Assembly: GCF_000621085.1 (NCBI RefSeq)
Contig: NZ_JHZE01000009.1
Coordinates: 1 to 62,649 of the forward strand
Reading direction: 5' to 3'
Origin: Mycoplasmopsis gallinarum DSM 19816
Lineage (GTDB): Bacteria > Bacillota_I > Bacilli_A > Mycoplasmatales > Metamycoplasmataceae
DNA: 62,649 nt
The notes under the pieces are model-generated. The model saw nothing but the letters and a program-made list of their open reading frames with translations. It was not told the DNA's origin and made no database searches. Shown here in pieces: positions 45,286 through 56,872 of this stretch; within the stretch, counting starts at the first letter, position 1, and each line of letters opens with the position of its first letter. A program made the translations under genes and the position numbers.

Positions 45286-47787
45286 CTATTTTTTATTTTC
45301 TAATTCATTTTCATAAGCAACCAAATTTTCTCTATGCATTGCTAATTTTTGCTTTTCAAGCATAATTTTTGATTCAGGAGCTTTAGCAACAAAATTAGGA
45401 TTATTTAACATATTTTCAGCTCTAGCGATCTCTTTTTTAGTGAAATCAATTTTTTCCTTTAATATATCCAAATATTTCTGTTTTAATTCGTTGCTTGTTT
45501 GAATATAAATTTGCAGTGCATTTTCAGTTACTAAAAAGTCGTTATTTTGTTTAAGTTCAGCATTTGCTAATTTCATAATAACATCTAATTCATATTCATT
45601 CAATTCATGTTCAACTCAAAAGTTAATAACTTCTTTTTTATTAATGTTATTAACTTCACGGTATTTTCTTAATGCATAAATTAATTCAATTAATAAATCA
45701 ATATTAGTAACATTTTCAACTTTTTTGGTTAAGCCAATTTTTTGACTATTTAAACTTAAAATTTCTTTACCAAAAATATTTTGATGAATGTAGTCGCTAA
45801 TAAAAGGTAAAAATGGATGAATAATAAATAATAATTTTTGTAAATTAGCTAAAGCTGCTTTTTTATTAGCCTTGACTTTTAATAATTCGACATATGAAGA
45901 AGAGAATAAGTTATAAATAAATTTTTCAATTTCTGCACCAATAATTGTAGTCTCATAATTTTGCATTGCTTTTTTGATTTTTTGATGCAATTTGACTAAA
46001 TTATTGTGAATTCATAAATCAGCTTGATTTTCATTGTTTTGATCATCAGGTAACATTTGAATATAGCGAGCAATATTTCAAATTTTATTATTTAAATTTC
46101 AGGCTTTTTTAACTCCTTCAATATTGAAGTTAATATCTTGACCTGGAGTTGAATTTGTAATTAAATATCATCTTAAGGCATCTGAACCATATTCATTAAT
46201 TAAAGTAATTGGATCAACTCCATTATTTAAAGATTTAGACATCTTTCTACCTTGACTATCTCTTACTAAACCATGATATAAGACTTTTTTGAAAGGGATT
46301 TCTTTCATAAATTCTAAACCAAAGAAATACATTCTTGCAACTCAGAAGAAGACTAAATCAGAACCAGTTACTAACAATGAAGTTGGATAATATTTTTTTA
46401 ATAATTTGGTTTTACTTGGTCAACCTAAAAATGAAAAAGGTGCAATCCCACTGCTAAATCATGTATCTAAAACATCCGAATCTTGAATTCATCCGTCGCC
46501 AGGAGATTCAACCTGTACTTTAATTTCGTCATCTTTGTATCAAGCGGGGATTTGATGCCCTCATCATAATTGACGACTAATGTTTCAATCGCGAATATTA
46601 TTCATTCAAGTTTTTAACACTTCTTTAAAACGAGGAGGATAAAATTTAACACCGTTTCGATTGTCCATGTCATTAAGAATTTTTTGAGCTAAAGAATCCA
46701 TTTTAACAAATCATTGTTTCATAACTAAAGTTTCGACAGGAGCATTTGAACGTTCTGAATAACCAACATTAGAAACAGTAGTTTCAATTTTTTCAATTAG
46801 ATTGTTGTTTAATAAAAATTCTTTAATAGCTTTTCGTGCTTCTTCTCTAGACAAACCATGGAATTGAGAAGAAGGTTCATTAATTAAGCCATCAACATCA
46901 ATAGTTTCATGAATTTCTAAATTATATTTTTTAATTAAATCAATATCAATTTCAGCATGAGCAGATAATTTCATTAACCCAGTACCAAAATTCAAATCAA
47001 CGTACTCGTCCGGAATTAATTTAATAATTTTTTTGGTTAATGGATGTTCAACTTTTACATCTGCATATTGTTGATATCTTAAATCATTTGGATTATAAAT
47101 TAAGGCAACATCAGAAAGCATTGTCTCAGGTCTAACGGTAGCAACAATTAAGTATTCATCAGAATTTTGAATTGGATACTTTATATACAACATTTCTTGT
47201 TCAGTTGGTTTATTAATAACTTCGATATTTGAAACAGCAGTTTTTAAAACCGGATCTCAATTAATCGCTTTAGTATCACGATAAATTAATCCCCTATTGT
47301 ATAGTTCAATAAAGACTTTATTTACTGCTTCATTTGATTCATTATCCAAAGTAAAACGTTCTCTATCGTAATCTAAACCTAAACCTAAAGCTTGTCATTG
47401 TTCTCTAAACTTATTAGCATATTCTTCTTTTCAATCTCAAACTCTCTGAATAAATTTATCACGACCTAAATCGTGTCTGGTTAAACCTTCTTGTTTATAT
47501 ATAACACTTTCAACTTTACTTTGAGTTGCTATTCCCGCATGGTCCATTCCAGCAATATAAAAAACATCATAATCAGCTAATTTTTTATAACGAATAATAC
47601 TATCTTGTAAATAAGTATCTAAAGCATGCCCAATATGTAACATTCCGGTAACATTTGGAGGCGGAAGTAAAATTGTGAAAGGTTTTTTGTAATTTTTATG
47701 AGTACTAAAAACCTTTGAATTTTTTCATTTTTGACTAATTTCTTTTTCAAAATTTTGTGGAATGTAATTTTTTTCAATGATTTTCAT
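45286..47787 (-). CDS. valS: Valyl-tRNA synthetase
   Basis: This class I synthetase has 833 aa, with HIGH (51-54) in [10 protein letters not shown], the editing domain (about 180-340, with [12 protein letters not shown]), [11 protein letters not shown], and the C-terminal coiled-coil tRNA arm. The last 105 residues (from 45603, with [10 protein letters not shown]) form an apparent separate ORF only if TGA is taken as stop; they are the family's coiled coil in the same frame. Over twenty TGA codons encode Trp. The start has GGAGGCATATG. Confidence 0.95.
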
Positions 47788-47833
47788 ATGCCTCCAAAAG
47801 AAAATAAAAAAATTAAAATATACAATTATTTAT

Positions 47834-47839
47834 ATTATA
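47834..47839 (-). promoter_or_regulatory. -10 box of valS-folD
   Basis: TATAAT on the minus strand, 46 nt upstream of the valS ATG, in the 133-nt gap after the ABC-like gene. Confidence 0.5.
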
Positions 47840-47920
47840 TATTTTAATTAGTTATAAATTAGCATTTAAGGCTTTTAATGTTTATTTTTAAATTATTTGT
47901 GGTATTATTTGTGCCATTTA

Positions 47921-50278
47921 TTAATTATTTTGCACTTTTTTAGCCTTAAGAATTCTATTCATTTGTTTTTTATTGAGTTTGGTAATCAAAACTTCTTTAT
48001 TTTCATTAAATGGAATTAAATCATTAATTCTATTTTCAATAGTTCCCTCTTGAGAATTTTCTAAATTAAAAATAGAAGTTTTTTCTTCAATTTCAACAGC
48101 ATTATTAACTCACTTTTTAATTTGGTTAGGTTCGGCAAACACTTTATGAGTTTCAGAAATATCATAAATTTCATTAAACAAATAATTATTTTTATCATCG
48201 TTATTATTTTCAACCAGAAAACTTGAATTTGAATTATCCAAATTTTTAAAAAGATGTTTTAAATACGGATTAATAGGATCATTAATCAAATCATTTAAGG
48301 TTCCTGTTTCAATTACCTTATGATTACTCATTACGTAAAGATAATCAAAACCAGTTTGATTTATCAAATTAAAATTATCGGTTATAAAAACAAAAGCAAT
48401 TTTTTGGGCTACACAATAATTTTTAATATTTTTAAGAAATTCACTTTTTCCTACATCATTATTATTATAAATATTATCAATTAAGAAAATTACTTTGGGA
48501 TTTTCAACAATGCTTGATAAAAAATTAATTTTTTGTGCATTTACATATGAAAGTTCAGATATTTCTGAAAGTAGAGATTTTACAGGTAGAGAAATATCGT
48601 TAATAATCTTTACTAATTGAACAATTTGTAAGATTTTAGAAATTTGTTTTCTTGAAGGCAATGAATTTTGCAAACAAATATCAATCAAGAGTTTGTCAAA
48701 AATTAAAAATTTGCTTAAAGTTTCAATTAAATTGCGAATTTTTTCTAAAAATTCAATTACTTGATTATCTTCTAACTCTCTATAGGTCAATTTGTTTTTT
48801 CTTTTTAAATTTTGAACTGTTTTACTTACAAAATATTTAATGTTTTTTACGACATTTAAAGAATTCTGCAATTTTTTAATTGAAAATTTACTATCTTTTA
48901 ATAAGACAAAAAAGTCATTTTTAATTCTTTTTTGTCTTCAAAAATGTTCCATTTCAATGAAATTAATTTGATTTTGCACTTCTTTGATTTCTTTTTCATA
49001 TTTTTTCTGAAAAAATTTAATTTTTTCATCTTTTTTTAATTCATTAATTCTCTGTTTATTTTCTTTAATCAAATTAAAGTATCTATCATAATTATTATCT
49101 GAATTTTTAATATAGGATTGAATATTAAATTCAAATTCATTTTCAACAATTATGTTAAGTTTTCTTTCATTAATCTTGTCTTTTTCATTGATAAAAGTTA
49201 AATTATTCACTAAAAATAAACGGATCTGAATATCTAAGTCTTTTTTAATTGCAATTAAGCTACTTTCATTCAGTAATTCGATCACTCTTTTATTTCTTTT
49301 TAAAATTTTTAAAACATATTTTGTAATTACTTTCAATTTTAATAAATATTGAAACTGAAAGCTTTTTTTAGAATAAAGACTCATCAATTTATGATAATTT
49401 CATAAAGCTTTTTCATATCAACTACTAATGTAGTTAAGGCGGTTATGAGTAAGATTTAATTTACTTTTAAATTCTTTTTTTAATTCCTCATTTAAATTAT
49501 TTAAATCTCTGATTTGATATTTATTTAAAACTGTATTCTTATCGTTTTTATTTAGCAATTTAAAATAATTTAAACGTTGTTTGTGAAAATTTTTAACTAA
49601 TTTATCACTTAAAACTTGTCCATTAGTTTCTTTTTTAAAATAAATTAAAAATCTTGATAAAAGGTTATTAAATAAATCGAAATTTTCATTTAAAAAGTCA
49701 GTTGAATCATTTTGTAAATCATAAAATAAATTTTCAACCAAATTTTTTATTTCGGAGATATTTTGTTTTTTGTTATTAGCTTGTTTTTGAAAAATCTCTA
49801 CTAATTTATAAATGTCATTAAATTTATTAATTATGAACTTTAATTTATTATTTAAATTACTTAAAATCATTACTTTTATTTCATTGTTTGAATTATTTAA
49901 AACTTTATTAATGGACTTTTGTAATGAGATATTGTTTACAAAATTATTATTTATTGATTCAAACAAGAAAGGAAGAACTAATTCGTGATTTTCTTCATTT
50001 TTTGATAAATTTAAAAATAACATTTTTTTATTTACTTCAGAATTTTTAAATTTCATTTTAGAAATATTATTACTGTATTCAAAAACTGATTTTGAATTTT
50101 GTTTGCTACGAATAGCCTTTTCAAAATTATTATTTATCAAATCATTAGATTTATTGGTTAAATAAAGAGCAACGCTTTCATCATCATAAATTTTAAATTT
50201 AGGAATAGCAATATAATCTTTTTTTTGTTCTAAAACATAGTAGCAATTCTCTAATAAAAAAATTAAATCTTTTGTCAT
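47921..50278 (-). CDS. Degenerate OppF-like ABC protein (probable pseudo-ATPase)
   Basis: The 785-aa protein is Asn/Lys/Leu-rich. Its C-terminal third lines up by eye with OppF-type nucleotide-binding domains: ILQIVQLVKIINDI, ELSYVNAQKINFLSSIVENP where LSGGQ is expected (575-582), KVIFLIDN where Walker B plus Glu is expected (595-602), FITDNF where FITHDL is expected (His replaced by Asp634), and KVIETGTLNDLINDPINPYLKHLF, the usual OppF tail. Near the N-terminus DDESVALYLTNKSND sits where Walker A should be, without GKS/T. About 450 residues of helical, Lys-rich sequence lie between the two halves. All catalytic motifs are lost yet the frame is intact, so a structural role is likely. No permease genes are nearby. 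Seven TGA codons are Trp. Confidence 0.6.
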
Positions 50279-50309
50279 AGTCTTATTTTATATATTTTTA
50301 AAATTTAAT

Positions 50310-50315
50310 TATAAT
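50310..50315 (+). promoter_or_regulatory. -10 box of ssrA
   Basis: A perfect TATAAT ends 13 nt before the 5' end of tmRNA. No clear -35. Confidence 0.55.
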
Positions 50316-50328
50316 AATGTTATTAATT

Positions 50329-50729
50329 GGGGGTGTAATGGTTTCGACGTGCCTTGGATTATATTATCATCAGTGGTTTGGCAGACCTTAATGCTTCTAG
50401 GCTTTAGAATCGCAAACGAAGAAAAAGCAAACGAAGTTAATGAACTTCCTGCATTTGCAATGGCAAATGCTTACCAATCAAATCTTGCTTTTGCTTAAGA
50501 ATTAGCAGCAAGTGTTTTAATAATTTTGCCTCAAATTATTAAAATGGCTTAGAGGTAAAAGTAAATATGTTTTAAAGCTTGTCGATTTACTTTTTATTAA
50601 AAGCTTTATATAAATTAATTTTTTGAATTTTTTAGTTAATTTGTATTAATAGAAAAAATCTAAACTGTAAAAAAGTGATAGTATAAGTTCATTGTGCGGA
50701 CACGGGTTCGACTCCCGTCACTTCCACCA
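50329..50729 (+). ncRNA. ssrA: Transfer-messenger RNA
   Basis: The 5' end GGGGGTGTAATGGTTTCGACG and 3' end with CACGGGTTCGACTCCCGTC plus CACTTCCACCA form the tRNA-Ala-like half; acceptor GGGGGTG pairs CACTTCC with two G-U pairs. The tag frame runs from the resume GCA at 50412 to TAA at 50498 and encodes 28 residues, starting ANEEKANEVNELPAF and ending YQSNLAFA. A hydrophobic LAFA end is typical of mycoplasma proteolysis tags (usual target: Lon/FtsH). RNase R, its partner in non-stop mRNA decay, is at 13 kb. Confidence 0.95.
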
Positions 50730-50739
50730 TATCATAGAT

Positions 50740-50767
50740 AAGCAATACATAAATGTGTTGCTTTTTT
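50740..50767 (+). terminator. Terminator of ssrA
   Basis: Stem AAGCAATACA / TGTGTTGCTT (one mismatch) with a TAAA-type loop, followed by a T-run. Confidence 0.8.
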
Positions 50768-50865
50768 GTTTAAATAGATGCCAAAAGAATTGCGCTATTT
50801 TAGTTATCATTTTATATTTTTTTAATTTTGTTTAATTTTAAACTTAAAATTACTAAAATTAAGTT

Positions 50866-51156
50866 ATGGAACAAGAACAAAAAAATGAAAATAGTAAATT
50901 GTCATCAGACACAATGTATATACCAATAGAAGAAAGTAACGATTTAAGAATTTATCATAAAGAAGAAATTAATTATTTAGATGAAGATTTAAGAAACAAA
51001 ATGTTGGAAGACGCATTATCAAATGTTAGTTATTCAAAAAAAGAATATAAAGACAAGAGAAAAAAATCTATTTTATATTCTCTTGGTGTTTGAACTTTAA
51101 TTATTTCTCTATTTTCTATTTCAATTTATTTTTTAGTTTTAATTTTACAAAAATAG
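50866..51156 (+). CDS. Small single-span membrane protein, unknown function
   Basis: This 96-aa protein is mostly acidic and hydrophilic (1-68), with EEINYLDEDLRNKMLEDALSNV. A basic stretch YKDKRKKS comes next, and one membrane helix (about 70-94) ends it, so it is probably C-tail anchored with the N-terminus inside. One TGA is Trp. No Shine-Dalgarno is clear before the ATG (AAAATTAAGTTATG). No family is recognised. A hairpin terminator shared with pgsA overlaps its stop. Confidence 0.6.
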
Positions 51157-51178
51157 CAAGAACGAATCTTGCTATTTT
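51151..51178. terminator. Bidirectional terminator before pgsA
   Basis: An 11-bp perfect stem (AAATAGCAAGA / TCTTGCTATTT) around ACGAA, T-rich on plus and A/T-rich on minus, between the converging small membrane-protein gene and pgsA. Confidence 0.75.
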
Positions 51179-51840
51179 AATTTAAGAAACTTTCTAATTT
51201 TTCACATATATTGAGCACCTGAAATAATGCTAGTCAATAAAACTATGCTAAAAATTACTTGATTTATAATAAATAAATTTTTTTGGATTTTTAAAGGATT
51301 AACAGAATGATCAGCAGATATTACATTTAAATAAATGTAGAAAGATAAAAAAATTACAATAATTCCAATAGTTTGAGAAAATGTTTTGATTTTTCCTCAA
51401 ATAGAAGCCTTAATATCAAGGTTATTTTTGGCCATTATGACTCTTGAACCATCAACTAGTAAATCTCTTATCACAAATAATACAACAAGTTCATATCTCA
51501 AAATTCCAAGAATTGCAAAAAAGATTAAAGAAGAAGTAATAATGATTTTATCGGCGAGAGGATCGAATAATTTGCCAAAAGAAGTTGTGCTTTTATATTT
51601 TCTTGCAATATAACCATCCAAAAAATCAGTTATCATTGCAATTACAAAAATTAATAACATTCCTAATCATAGATGAATATATGAAGTTTTTTTCATGAAA
51701 AAATAATTAAAATTTTGACCCGTACTATATCAAACATTACTAATTGCAATTCCAAAAATAATAATTAAAGGCAGAATTAAAACCATTCTTAAAATTGTCA
51801 ATCAATTTGGAATACTAATTTTATTGAAAAAATTTTTCAT
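51172..51840 (-). CDS. pgsA: CDP-diacylglycerol-glycerol-3-phosphate 3-phosphatidyltransferase
   Basis: It makes phosphatidylglycerol phosphate in the membrane. The 222-aa product opens with SIPNWLTILRMVLILPLI and has the full CDP-alcohol phosphotransferase motif spread over DGYIAR, G, D and D in TDFLDGYIARKYKSTTSF followed by GKLFDPLADK. About five membrane helices are seen. The ATG overlaps the stop of the preceding membrane-protein gene by one base, with GGAGGCAAATA as the site. Confidence 0.93.
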
Positions 51841-52346
51841 TATTTGCCTCCAAATTCTTGACTATAAAAATTTTCTACTTTATCTTTAATTGACACTTTT
51901 TCATCGTCAGTTAATTCATCTTGAATTTCTTGATAATCGCTATTTATCATCTTCAAAATTTGTGGAAATTTTTTCTCTCACATATTGCTATTATTTTGGG
52001 ACAAATTAATAAAAACATTTAAATATTTACTAGCCTCATCAGAAGCGACAATAAATTCTTTAAAATTTTTCTCATTTTCTTTAGATTTTAAATATTTATG
52101 TGCAGTAGAAGTTATTTGTGACATTTTATATTCGCCAACAGAAGGTTCAAAATGTTTTAATAATTCAGCATTTTTTTCAATCAATTGATTTAATTCAAAA
52201 ATCAATTTTCTTTTTTCAATGGTGGCTTTATTATGAAAAATGATTTTTTCTTTTGCTTTCTTATTTCTCTCCACTCTATTTTTTACCATTGAATAGATTA
52301 AAAATAATCCAAAAATTGAAATTATTACACCAAAAATTATTCACAT
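51840..52346 (-). CDS. Single-span membrane protein with helical cytosolic domain
   Basis: This 168-aa protein starts MWIIFGVIISIFGLFLIYSM (membrane helix, 2-20). A charged, helical part follows with KATIEKRKLIFELNQLIEKNAELLKHFEP and a C-terminal EFYSQEFGGK. The architecture (N-terminal anchor plus helical bundle) is like LemA or septation-ring EzrA fragments, but no signature is seen, so I give no function. It is translationally coupled to pgsA by a TAATG overlap. The second codon is TGA (Trp). AAAGGATACTATAT precedes the ATG. Confidence 0.7.
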
Positions 52347-52398
52347 ATATAGTATCCTTTATTAAAATAAAATTATAGTTTTAATTATAATAGATATT

Positions 52399-53496
52399 AT
52401 GCGTATTAGATTTAAAGAGATACAAAAAAATTTGCCTAACAATGATAAATTTTATGGGTTTTTAAGATTTTTAAATGTTATTGTCACAAGCGATTATGAA
52501 ATTCCTTTCACAAATAAAAATCTTAGATATACAGCCAGAATATTAAGAAATTTATATGCAATCATTATTGCAACTTTCATTATTTTATCTTTCACAACCT
52601 TTGTGTTTTTAAAGAAAAACACTCAATTTAACAAGTCAATTGTTTCAGTTTTAGAAATTGTTACTTTTGTAATTTTATTAAGTGACATTTTGTTAAGACA
52701 AATCACTTATGTTATACGAGATCCAAAAAAATCAACTTTTAAAATTTCTTTATTAAGATTTTATTTAACAGGCACTTTTTGAATTATGTTTATTTGTTTG
52801 CTTCCTTCTTTTTCATTAATTAACGTTTGAAGCGGGAAAGAAATCAAAATTTTTGAAATTTTTGGGACTTTAAAAATTTTAAGAATTTTAAGATTAATAA
52901 TGCTTTTAAGCATTTTCAGTTCATTTAAAATGATGTCACAATCATTAAAAAAACAAAAAAGCATTATTATTTCAGCCTTCATATTTATTCTGGTTATTTT
53001 AATTTTATTTTCTTTAACCATTTGATATAGTGAGTATCAATTTGTGCTAAAAGAATTGAATTTAAGTGAAGAAATAAACAGTGTAGAAAATCAAACCAAA
53101 ATCAATGAATTTTATTTACAAAATTCAAATTTAGTTTCTAATTTTTGAGATTCTTTATACTTTACTGCTATTACTTTAACTACCATAGGATATGGTGATT
53201 TTGTTCCCCATGCCGAAATGACTAAGATGATAATTCCAATTATTTCATTAATTGGAATTGCAATTATATCTTTACCTGGCGGTTTATTTGCCACAGCATT
53301 GCTTGATAGTTTACAAAATAGAAAAAAAGTAAACAAAAATACCAATGCAAATGATGTTTCTAAAGAACAAGAAACAGTTAAAAATATCGGTTTAAATGAT
53401 GAAGCATTAAAAAAACTTATTGATCAAGAAGTTGTAAAAAAATTGAATGAAATTTTAGGCAAATTGAACGATAATGACCAAAGCTCTATTAAATAG
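52399..53496 (+). CDS. Voltage-gated-type potassium channel
   Basis: This 365-aa six-helix channel has membrane segments at about 50-71 and 83-103, further ones to about 210, and a charged S4-like stretch LKILRILRLIMLLSIF. The pore loop has the selectivity filter TTIGYGDFVP (Gly264-Tyr-Gly-Asp267). The inner helix has IIPIISLIGIAIISLPGG (gating Gly), then a cytosolic tail with a coiled coil (about 310-365). It mediates K+ flux and may set turgor or membrane potential in a cell without wall. It is divergent from the 168-aa protein gene, with TATAAT-like boxes in the 52-nt gap. Confidence 0.88.
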
Positions 53497-53559
53497 GACT
53501 TTTTTTGTTACATTTATTTAATCTATAAAGACAATATAATTTAATATAATAAAAGCATT

Positions 53560-55185
53560 ATGGAAAAAGAAAAAATCAAAGAACTAATTTTAATTGAATT
53601 AAAAGCAATTGCTAAAGAACTTGAACTTGAAAGAGAACCAATTTTAATCGAACCAAAAACATATGCAGATTTAACTACAAATATGGCAATGGGAAATAAA
53701 GGAAAAAATCCTCAAGAAATTGCAAAACAAATTATTGAAAAATTAGAACCTAAAAAAGAAAAATTACACTTAAAAAACATTGAAGTTGCTGGACCTGGAT
53801 TCATTAATTTCTTTTTAAACGATGAAATGTTTGTAAAGGCAATTAATGAAATTTTAGCTAAGAATAAGAACTATGGAAAAGGTAATAAACAAGGAAAAAT
53901 TAATGTTGAATTTGTTTCTGCTAATCCAACAGGATTTTTACATGTTGGTCATGCAAGAAATGCGGCCATTGGTTCAACTATTTGTAATATTTTAGAATTT
54001 GCAGGTTATGATGTAGTTAGAGAATATTACATAAATGACGCCGGAAATCAAATAAATGCTTTAGCTGAAAGTGTTTTTGCAAGATATCAACAAATTTTTA
54101 ATTCTGATTATCCAATGCCTGAAGAATCTTATAAAGGTGAGGATATTATTTATGCCGCAGGCGAAATTTATAAAAAATATGCGGATAAATATAAAGGTGT
54201 TGAACTTGTTGGTGAGACATTAGATTTATTTAAAGAAGATTCAGTTGCAATTTTTCTAGCTAAAATTAAAGAACATTTATCAGAATTTGGCGTTTGATTC
54301 GACATTTTCTTTAGTGAAAAATCTTTATATGCAAATAATGAAATAGTATTAAAAGATACCATTAAAAAATTGAAAAATTCATACCAAAAAGATGGAGCAA
54401 CTTGATTAAAAACCACTATTCATGGAGATGACAAAGATCGTGTGTTGGTTAAAAGTGATGGTGCCTATACATACTTTATGCCAGATATTGCATACCATAA
54501 TATCAAATTTGAAAGAACTGGTGAAAACGGTAAATTAATTGATGTTTGAGGTGCAGACCATTCAGGTTACATTAAAAGAATGGAATGTGCCATGGAAGAT
54601 TTAGGACATAAAAAAGAAAACTTTTCAGTATTGTGTATGCAACTTGTAAGATTAATCAAAAATGGTTCTGAATTCAAAATGTCAAAAAGACGTGGAACAA
54701 GTTTTTTCTTAAAAGAATTCATTGATTTAGTTGGCAAAGATAGTGCAAGATTTATTTTGCTTGACAGAACACATAATTCAAAATTAGATTTTGATATTGA
54801 TATAGCAACAAGTAAAAGCAATGACAACCCAGCAATATTAGTACAATATGCTAATGCACGGGCAAATTCATTATTAAACAAAGCAAATATTAATTTAGAT
54901 GAATTAAAAGCTGAAAAATATGAAAATGAAAAAGACCAAAAATTAATTGCTACACTATTAGAATTTCCAGAAATAGTAATTAAATCAGCTGATAAATATA
55001 TGACTAATTTAATTACTCAATATTTAATTAGATTAGCAAAAGAATTTAATTCATGATATTCAAATGGAGAAAAAATTCTTGAAAGCAATAATAAACAAAG
55101 TTTATTGGCTTTAGTTAAAGCGGTAAGCATTGTTTTACAAAACGGTATGAAATTAATTGAAATTTCAATTCCAGAAAAAATGTAA
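53560..55185 (+). CDS. argS: Arginyl-tRNA synthetase
   Basis: This class I synthetase has 541 aa: the N-terminal Add1 domain (1-100), HVGH variant of HIGH in [19 protein letters not shown], the KMSKS-like FKMSKRRG, and a helical DALR anticodon domain to the C-terminus with [15 protein letters not shown] codons are Trp. It starts 63 nt after the channel gene and ends at a strong terminator. Confidence 0.95.
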
Positions 55186-55189
55186 AAAT

Positions 55190-55220
55190 AAAAGCACTTA
55201 ATTATAAAAGTGCTTTTTTT
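55190..55220 (+). terminator. Terminator of argS
   Basis: A 10-bp stem (AAAAGCACTT / AAGTGCTTTT) with a T-run of seven. Confidence 0.85.
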
Positions 55221-55224
55221 ATAT

Positions 55225-55254
55225 AAAAAAAGAGCATTAAAATGCACTTTTTGA
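55225..55254 (-). terminator. Terminator of rpsO
   Basis: Stem with AAAAAGTGCATT / AATGCTCTTTTT (one mismatch) and a T-run on the minus strand, directly after the rpsO stop. Confidence 0.75.
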
Positions 55255-55521
55255 TTATTTTCTTAAATTTAATTCTTTAAGAGCAAAATGATATCTTTCA
55301 TTGTTAGTTTTCTTTAAATGGTCTAATAATGAACGACGTTTTGCAATTTTTGCAAGAAAACCACGACGTGAATGTAAGTCTTTTTTGTTAACTTCAAAAT
55401 GTGGTTTTAAGTCTTCAATTTCTGCTGTTAAAATAGCAATTTGAACTAAAGTATTTCCTGTGTCTTTAGCGTTTTCACCATATTTTTTAACAAGTTCAGC
55501 TTTTTGTTCTTTAGTAATCAT
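55255..55521 (-). CDS. rpsO: 30S ribosomal protein S15
   Basis: This primary binder of the 16S central domain is 88 aa, the family length. Typical segments are YGENAKDTGNTLVQIAILT, LKPHFEVNKKDLHSRRGFL and KRRSLLDHLKK. AAGGAGAATTT precedes the ATG. It is monocistronic. The GC content is a little higher than in its neighbours, as expected for a highly expressed gene. Confidence 0.96.
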   Translation of the reverse strand: MITKEQKAELVKKYGENAKDTGNTLVQIAILTAEIEDLKPHFEVNKKDLHSRRGFLAKIAKRRSLLDHLKKTNNERYHFALKELNLRK

Positions 55522-55646
55522 AAATTCTCCTTATTTATGTTTTACCCTAGTTATAATTTTAAAATTAAAACCAAGTATAAAAATTTGTACATCGGTATTT
55601 TATCACAAGAAAGAAAAAAACAAGTTAATAAAGAAATTTAAAATAA

Positions 55647-55719
55647 TTATGAAAAAAATATGAAAAAAATGCCGATTTATCTTGAATAAATTTTTTTCAT
55701 ATGGAAAATATGAAAAAAA
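55647..55719. repeat. Cluster of ATATGAAAAAAA 12-mers upstream of gap
   Basis: The 12-mer ATATGAAAAAAA occurs exactly at 55658-55669 and 55708-55719, in inverted orientation at 55691-55702, and with one mismatch at 55647-55658. The inverted and last copies form a perfect 12-bp hairpin with a GGAAA loop. A fifth exact copy lies at 59299-59310 between tuf and the lipoprotein gene. They may be protein-binding sites for transcription control of gap, or hairpins. Confidence 0.55.
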
Positions 55720-55764
55720 GAAACATTTTTACTTATTTTTGAATTTTGCTACCTTTACTTTTCT

Positions 55765-55770
55765 TATAAT
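55765..55770 (+). promoter_or_regulatory. -10 box of gap
   Basis: A perfect TATAAT 57 nt upstream of the ATG; the best -35-like element (TTGAAT, 55739) is at a poor 20-nt spacing. Confidence 0.55.
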
Positions 55771-55815
55771 TACATAAATTAATATTAATAAATGAAATTA
55801 AATAAAATAATATAA

Positions 55816-56835
<1,020 letters not shown>

Positions 56836-56837
56836 TT

Positions 56838-56872
56838 AAAAAAAGATTAAGGATAAACTTAATCTTTTTTTT
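56838..56872. terminator. Bidirectional terminator between gap and tsaB
   Basis: Stem AAAAAAAGATTAAG / CTTAATCTTTTTTTT with a GATAAA loop; overlaps the tsaB stop. Confidence 0.88.

Noticed and set aside
45286-45603. Separate 105-aa coiled-coil gene
   Set aside because: It is the in-frame C-terminal arm of valS, separated only by TGA codons read as Trp.
47921-50278. Broken pseudogene made of three or four ORFs
   Set aside because: The pieces are one frame once TGA is Trp, with no TAA or TAG inside.
55649-55777. 42-codon frame starting MKKIWKKC in the gap leader region
   Set aside because: It runs through the 12-mer repeats and the -10 box, has no ribosome-binding site and no similarity.
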